The translations under genes were made by a program, and so were the position numbers. A stretch of DNA of 64,000 bases from Cannabis sativa (Eukaryota; Streptophyta; Magnoliopsida; Rosales; Cannabaceae), in assembly GCF_029168945.1 (NCBI RefSeq), contig NC_083605.1, positions 72,806,969-72,870,968 on the forward strand, in the 5' to 3' direction. The notes beneath the pieces were generated by a model that did no database searches, was not told the DNA's origin, and saw only the letters and a list, made by a program, of their open reading frames with translations. Positions 57,561-64,000 of this stretch are shown piece after piece; position 1 is the stretch's first letter; each line of letters begins with the position of its first letter.

Positions 57561-57994
57561 TTAAAATATTCTCCATAAAAAATTGTTAAATCTTATGTTG
57601 TTGGCAAGCACCAAATATAGGAATAATTACTTAAGGCACTATTTTTTATAAAAAATTACATTTTTACGTTTAAAGAGTTTTTTTTTACATTTTTACGGTT
57701 TTCTATAAAAATAACATGGAAACAACAAGAAAACTACATAAAAGTAACATGAAAATAACATCTAAATAACATCAAAGTAACAACAAAAAATAGCATACAG
57801 ATAACAAAAAATTAACAACAAATTAATAAGAATGCAACATAAAAAGACCGTATTTTCTATAAATAAAATCAAAAAAATCGTAAAAATATTTAAAATTTTG
57901 TGAAATTGTATTTTTGTAATTTTTTTGTTGTTTTTGTGTATTTGTGAAATTATCCCCAACAAATAATCATAGGCTCTTTTTTTTAAAAAAAAAA

Positions 57995-58334
57995 GGGTAA
58001 ATACCATTTTGGACCCTGTGTTTTGTTAAATGACAAAATGGACCCTGTATTTTCTAAAATAGTAAAAATAGGACCCTGAGCTTAATTTTTGACAACTTTT
58101 TTTTAATACAACCAACTTGAAGACAATGCTTAATACGAACAGATACAAAAAATGTAAACAGTTTTGTCATATCACTTTTAGATCGGATTATAATTAAATT
58201 TTATTTTGACAAAAAATCAATTCAGGGTCCTATTTGTACTATTTTAGAAAATACAGGGTCCATTTTGTCATTTAACAAAACACATGGTCCAATTGGTAAC
58301 TTTTGTAAAACAGAGGGTCCAAAATGGTATTTAC
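57995..58334. mobile_element. MULE-type MITE, GGGTAAATACC family, copy 1
   Basis: Begins GGGTAAATACCATTTTGGAC and ends with the complementary GGTATTTAC (the last CC is missing). The interior shares ACTTTTAGATCGGATTAT and TTTTGACAAAAAATCA with copy 2 at 63239. The word ATAATCATAGGCT occurs on both sides (57963 and 58346), separated from the element by A/T runs. Non-coding. Confidence 0.82.
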
Positions 58335-59213
58335 AAAAAAAAAAAATAATCATAGGCTTGGGTTGTTTCACTCTAACACGATTAGATCTACTAGGGTTCG
58401 TTCAGGTTAAGACCGAAAGTTGATGTTTGGGCCTAGTATATATGTGGGCCTAACTCCAGCTTTCTGTCTTGCTTAATTAACACAAATGGACTTGGGCGTT
58501 TCAACATTGGGCTTTTGCGTTGGGTGTAATCCAATTTTTGGCCTCTACTCTACAAATACCAAATATGAAAATATGAAATGAAATTAGGTTGCTTCTCACT
58601 TCTCTTTTTACTTTTATCTAATTTGCAGGGTGATGGTACCTCGCCTTTTCCCCCATAAAAATTTTTGATCAAATTTTATTTAATTATCAGATGCCATTTT
58701 ATCATTCCTAAGATTCGAACTTCAATGTCAATATGGTTTTGAGAATAGCCTAAAAGATGAGCCTCATCAGAGACTCTCCAAAAGAAAGCAATGCCAGATA
58801 TCTAAAGAAAAATAACTCTCAAATCCTAACCGGGTCTCGGTCCACAACATCTCTTTCACATAAAAATAAAAACTTCGGTTTCTTTTGGATAAAAACACGA
58901 AACTTATAAAAATACAGAAATTTTGGTTAACTTTTATAAAAAATACTGTCACATAGAAATCTTTTCAAAATTATTGTATTTTTACAAAACACTAGTAAAA
59001 CACAAAGCAAAACAACTCAAAACACCAGTAGAACACTTAAAAAATACTAGTAGAATATCAGTGAAAACTTAACACAGTATATTACAGTATGAAACTTACA
59101 AAAAAATACATTTAAAAAATAAAAAATACCATTTGACAGTATTTTTGTAAAAAAAAATAACAAAAGTTAGTATAACATGTAAATATCCTTAAAAATATCT
59201 TCAAGGAATTGTT
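58335..59213. other. Intergenic sequence
   Basis: AT-rich without recognised genes. At 58960-59170 it repeats ACACTAGTAAAACAC / AACACCAGTAGAACAC / AAATACTAGTAGAATA words, a short degenerate tandem repeat. Confidence 0.4.
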
Positions 59214-59760
59214 AGGCCCGTAGATTCTTAAGACCGCAGAAATTCCAACTAATGGTGCTCATAATTCTTGGTGGGTCTAGACACCAAAACCCACCTGCTT
59301 CCTGTTTTTTGGTAACTCAATAACATTATTGGAGGAAAGATTATTAGTTACTATATCAGTATCCATAGACTCACTTTTGGAAATCGGAAGCCCATGAGGA
59401 GAGTCAGAGCCAAATCTTTTTCTTTTTAATTCAGTACTCTCCACAATTGCATATGTGGAAAATGTTCATTGACCACAATAACATGGTCATTAAGAGCAGT
59501 GTCCTTTCCCTCGCAAATACAGTGCTGAGTGGCTCTGTTCACATTAGTAATGGTTGGCAATTTATCAGAATCAATTGCATTCTAATGTAGCCAAATTATG
59601 TGGGAGATCATTAACTACACATAAGTCAATTTTCTTCTCAACACTGTCAACTTGAATCTCATCCTTACTGGAGCACATCCATGGAGAGGCGGTTAAGAAA
59701 TTCTGCCGTTTGGAGCTTTTATTTGAATGCTATATGGCCTCACAATTTGAATGCTATCAC
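59214..59760 (-). pseudogene. LINE fragment: ORF1 end and ORF2 endonuclease start
   Basis: On the minus strand, Ser/Asn-rich ORF1 C-terminal sequence with a basic patch (STELKRKRFGSDSPHGLPIS, about 59435-59375) is followed at about 59255-59214 by MSTISWNFCGLKNLRA. That resembles the start of the apurinic-type endonuclease of plant L1 LINEs, including the SWN and G residues. The endonuclease breaks off at once. It is a short internal LINE piece with no A-tail or duplication seen. Confidence 0.68.
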
Positions 59761-62700
59761 CCTTTGGATATCGATTTCATGATAGAATTGAAAGAGAAAA
59801 CGATTTTGTTCTAGGACCTTAACATGCATGCCTTTTTCTGGTTTTCATAAATAAGCCATGATGTTTTGAAATATTTAGAAATCTAAAATCTTTTTTGTTA
59901 ACAATCAACCAACAAGATACCATCTTTCATCAATCTCGGGTTCACCTTCGATCCACATTTTCTTCATCAAACATTGCTTGGACAAAACTCAAAAAGATAA
60001 ATTCTCATAAGGACAAACTCAGAAGGGATAAACAAACACTCTCAATAGAACGAGAGATAAAACACTCTGAAAAACAAGAACTATTTTAACAGGTTAAAAT
60101 ATATTAATGTTAAATGTCTGTAATTAATAGTAATAATAATAATAATAATAATAAATAATATTTTCTTTTTTGAAATAACTTATGCACCAGATTTCATTAG
60201 TATTTCGCAGTTAAGCGTCTTTGATGAGAATAATATTAAGATAGGTGATTTCTTAAGACGTTCTCGTATTGAGGCTAGTTCAAGTGGCGATAAAATATAA
60301 TTGTGAAGTGTGTGTGGGATTTTAAGATTGAACCCAACTTAATATTATGCATATATATACATAATACACTTCAATAAAAAAAAAATTAAAAGTATATAAA
60401 AATAAAACAATGATCTTGCTCTTTGATTCAAGATTGACATTATAGCTTGATAATGTATGCCTGAATATTGCGCTTAATTAATAAATCAACAATATTACAT
60501 AAGTTGTCGACATTGTTGAGAATCTTTCTTTTTTTTTTTCCTTGACATTTTTAATGTGGATAAATACATACATACATGAACAAAATTTCATATATAATCT
60601 CAGATTCTCTTTAACACCCGGTCTTTATTTTATTACAATTTTTTTATATATAATTTAGGACCTTTTGTTTATATATATAAATACTCTCCACATATTATGG
60701 GGTCACCCCTGCAAAAAAAAATAATATATAGTTGACTGCTGTGAGATGGCTTGTTAAATAATTAAGCTTATTTAATTTGGAATAATAATAATAATAAGAC
60801 AAAGTCTTTGGATGAACTACTACCCACAAGTAGAGCAGCATATAATATATATTTATAAAGACAATGGCAGAAGTGGTTATATAGAGAATCCATTGTGGTT
60901 AAGGCCAAAGTGAGTTTTGTGGTTTAATTCTCATATCATCACTTTCTACCCACTCTTGACACCATTCACTCACCCACTTGCTTATCAATATTATGTCTTT
61001 CCTCTCAAAACAAGCCCTAGCTCTACCTTAATTCCTTTGAGTCAAAATTAATTTATAATTATGGCAACATCATATTATTATAATATATATAGATAATTTA
61101 ATTTAATAAGTAATATAAAAAATTATAAGGTATCACATTGTGGTCGGCATTAGATTTAATTTTATTTATATGCTATTGATAAATAGTTGTGGAGTTTAAA
61201 TTCTACTTTTCCACTAAAGAAAATTAGAAGAGATGATCCTGATATGTATTTACAAAGAAAAGAAAAAGAAAAAGAAAAAGAAAATTAAGATGGCTTACTC
61301 ACAAATTTAAGAATAAAGTCTTAATTAGGATATGAGCTTTTCAATGATGTTTACTATATTATAAATTTACAAGAAAATGTAGATACTACATATATATTAG
61401 CGTCATATAAAAGATTAATAAGTGATAACACACATATATCTTGGCTTTGTGATAGTTTTTGTATTGATTATATATTTGCTAAAAATTACTAATGTATGCA
61501 TTAATTACTCTTTTATATATATGTAATAATATGCTATATATATATAAGTTAGGACATCTTAATTAAACAAATCCAATAGAAAGAAAAATGGCAAAAATTG
61601 TGATGTTTCCATACAAAATGGCACCCAATTGAACCACATATTCCCTATTATTTTACATCAATGTCTTAATTATATATATAATGCTGGAAATATAATAAGA
61701 TACTCCTAACCACATACTAAAAAAGTATCACCTCTTATATATGGTACACTTTCATATAAGACTCAATGATCCTTTTTTCATTGGCATTTTCTTCTCATAA
61801 TTTTCTCATGTTATTTCCATATATACATCTCAAACTATAAAAATGATGTATATTTAATTAGAGAGATTATGTCTCAAAAAAAAATTAGCTAGAGAGATTA
61901 AGTGATGTAATTTATGTCATACAGCAATGCTCACCTAATAGATAAATATTGATCATCAACCAATTAAATTACAGTTGGATTGAAGTACCTCATCTCTCCT
62001 ATAAATATATATTTAATTAATATATATTGTTAATTTATACAAATAAATTGTCATATAAATGAATTACTTTTCTTATCATCAATTGATTTTTTATCAATTA
62101 ATTTTGAGATAAAACTCCATGCTTCTTATCGCAAATACTAAGATATCTCCGAAATATATGTTCATTTTTATTAGAATAATTAACAATTTTACTCCCTAAA
62201 CTTTTGACAATACTGATTTTAAAATATACGGTTTGTTAAGAATCACTCTTTAACTTTTACATTTACAAAAATCTAGTTATTTTGTTAGGTTCCGTCCTAT
62301 TATTCTGTTTAAATGTTGACATATCTTTGTTAATTAGTAACTTTGCTCTCTAAACTTTGGCAACTATCAAATGTACCCCCTCAAATAAAAAATGAGAAGG
62401 ACTTAATATTTTTTTAGTAAATTTAAAAAAAATTAATTTAGATCTTAAAAAAAGAAAATTATTTTAAGTGATTAAGAAAATTAAAATTTTAAAATTAATT
62501 AAGTGATTTAAAAATTATTTATTTTTTATTAAAAAATACATTTAGATATAAAAAAATATATTAAAAATTAAATTTTTGTAAAATCTAAATTTACGGGAAC
62601 AAGCTTGAGTCTATTTTTTTTCTCCAAAATTTAGATTTGTTCAAATAAACATAACATTTCTCTAGTTTAATTTCTAATTTTTTTTCAAAATTATTTTATA

Positions 62701-63238
62701 TTTCCATTAATTTTTTAATTATTTTTCTTTATTTTTTAAGATATGAGTTTATATATATAAATAAGTTTTATTTTTTCTTCAAAAAAATATTAGTTTGTTT
62801 AAATAATTTATTGGGTTTTCAATAATTTTAGTTTGATTTTTTAAGATGCGTGTTTATAAATAAACTAAAATTTAAAAATATTTTCTTTTTGAGAATAATT
62901 TAGGTTTTTAAAGTAAATTTAATATTATGTTTTTTAATAATTTTTATTAATTTTTTTTTAGAATTAATAGAATATTATAATTTCTAAAACTAATTTTTTT
63001 AATAAAAAAGGGCAAAATTTGTATTGGTCAAAATTAAAGGGATAAAAATGCTAAATTTTAACTGGAAAAGAAATAGATTCTAGCAGAAGAAGTATAATTA
63101 TGTAACTGTTATATTTTAAATAAATTTTTTAATAAGTCGTATATTATAAAGAGTAAAATTGAATAATATTAAAAGTAAAAGATAAAAATACTAATTATTC
63201 TTTTTATTACTTCAGAACAAAAGATGTAAATGAAAATA
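59761..63238. other. AT-rich intergenic DNA
   Basis: No gene recognised. A (TAA)n microsatellite lies at about 60130-60160 and another short one at 60781-60797. GAAAAA-type simple repeats lie at 61256-61286. At 62176-62240 and 62328-62390, two direct, diverged copies of a TTAATTARYAA-CTCCCTAAACTTT word resemble the TIR of the MULE MITE at 20516 and may be the remains of a related element. Confidence 0.45.
60130..60160. repeat. (TAA)n microsatellite
   Basis: About nine TAA units with one flanking interruption. Confidence 0.88.
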
Positions 63239-63599
63239 GGGTAAACACCATTTTGGACCCAGTGTTTTACAAAAGTTACTAATTGGACTATCTGTTTTGT
63301 TAAATAACAAAATGGACCATGTATTTTCTAAAATGGTACATATAGGACCCTTAACTTAATTTTTGACAATTTTTTTTTAATATAACCAACTTAAAAATAC
63401 GAACATATATAGAATATGTAAACAGTTTTGTCATAACACTTTTAGATCGGATTATTATTAAATTTTATTTTGACAAAAAATCAGTTCAGGGTCCTATTTT
63501 TACCATTTGGAAAATACAGGGTTCATTTTGTCATTTAACAAAACATAGGGTCCAATCGGTAACTTTTACAAAACACAGGGTCCAAAATAGTATTTACCC
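63239..63599. mobile_element. MULE-type MITE, GGGTAAATACC family, copy 2
   Basis: Begins GGGTAAACACCATTTTGGAC and ends ATAGTATTTACCC. The flanks are ATGAAAATA (63230-63238) and ATGCAAATA (63600-63608), an 8-of-9 match to a Mutator-type duplication. The interior aligns with copy 1 at 57995-58334. Confidence 0.9.
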
Positions 63600-64000
63600 A
63601 TGCAAATAATAATAAAAGGAAAAGGATTGCTCTTTTTTTTTTTCTTGTGGAGTACGGATAAATATAGGAAAAATATTTGGTACACCCATATCTGTAAATA
63701 TTTGCGTGTGTTAGTTTGACTCATATATTTTGGGCTTTAATTATAAAATGTATAAGATATCGTCTCGTGTTGTGCTATAAAAAAAATAATGAGTCATGTC
63801 GTGCTGTGTAATAATTTTTTAGGGTAGGCCTGACACGACTTGCAGGTCTCTAGTAATTTCGTATCGTGCTCAGATTCATGTCGTGCTTTATTCGGGTCGG
63901 TCTATTTTTCGACCAATTTATTTTCTCATGTGGGCTCAAATTTATGTTTCATATTTTTATATTTTTATTATAATTAATGAGCTAAATACTAAAATATATA
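63600..64000. other. Intergenic end of window, partial repeat
   Basis: No gene. Repeated TCGTGCT / GTCGTGC / CTGACACGAC words at 63760-63900 resemble the subterminal part of another TIR element that continues beyond the window. Confidence 0.45.

Noticed and set aside
59895..60089. 64-residue plus-strand frame
   Set aside because: Short, low-complexity and without any recognised motif, in repeat-derived AT-rich DNA.

Overview
The window is AT-rich, intron-containing nuclear DNA from a flowering plant, most likely a eudicot. The evidence is a SUPERMAN-type C2H2 zinc-finger gene, a plant IPK2 inositol-phosphate kinase, a Cassandra TRIM with 5S-like LTRs, L1-type plant LINEs and plant CACTA, hAT, MULE and PIF/Harbinger repeats. 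I cannot name the species from sequence alone. No operon, CRISPR array, rRNA gene or convincing tRNA gene was seen.

Only two host genes look intact. One is a single-exon C2H2/EAR repressor on the minus strand (12709-13578). The other is an IPK2-type kinase on the plus strand (38275-39147, with a 5'UTR intron at 37557-38271). A second IPK2 copy 8.7 kb downstream (46433-48525) keeps the 5'UTR intron, so it is a DNA-level duplication. It is broken by a Cassandra TRIM that replaced about 85 codons, including the catalytic PxxxDxKxG motif.

Layout. 1-2548: repeat remnants and a CACTA MITE. 2549-8775: a minus-strand Athila/Tat-like gypsy element with 1192-bp LTRs that appear identical, an intact gag, a frameshifted protease and no RT. 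9280-10545: a MULE with long TIRs and a perfect 9-bp TSD. 10546-15700: the zinc-finger gene in AT-rich flanks. 15700-19319: a composite repeat bounded by TTGGATCGG-rich inverted arms, with a 477-bp tandem duplication inside. 20192-20927: a CACTA MITE with a MULE MITE nested in it. 21344-37085: a LINE cut by a minus-strand Copia element, by a duplicated LINE/LTR block and by an Athila LTR fragment. 37335-39310: IPK2. 39728-43560: Harbinger MITE, Harbinger transposase relic and Copia LTR fragment. 43709-45367: a degenerate hexamer array hit by a hAT element. 46285-48560: the IPK2 pseudogene with Cassandra. 48818-54720: a hAT, a 5'-truncated LINE with a 16-bp TSD, and a minus-strand LINE interrupted by two CACTA elements. 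54818-55925: decayed endogenous pararetrovirus. 56220-64000: microsatellites, a LINE fragment, two related MULE MITEs and AT-rich sequence.

I found no clear novel biochemical system. The most unusual features are structural: the Cassandra-associated exon loss in IPK2, a microhomology-joined tandem duplication of a LINE/Copia block, a set of differences between two LTR copies that cluster at CTG trinucleotides, and two retroelements whose near-identical LTRs flank coding regions that are already dead.
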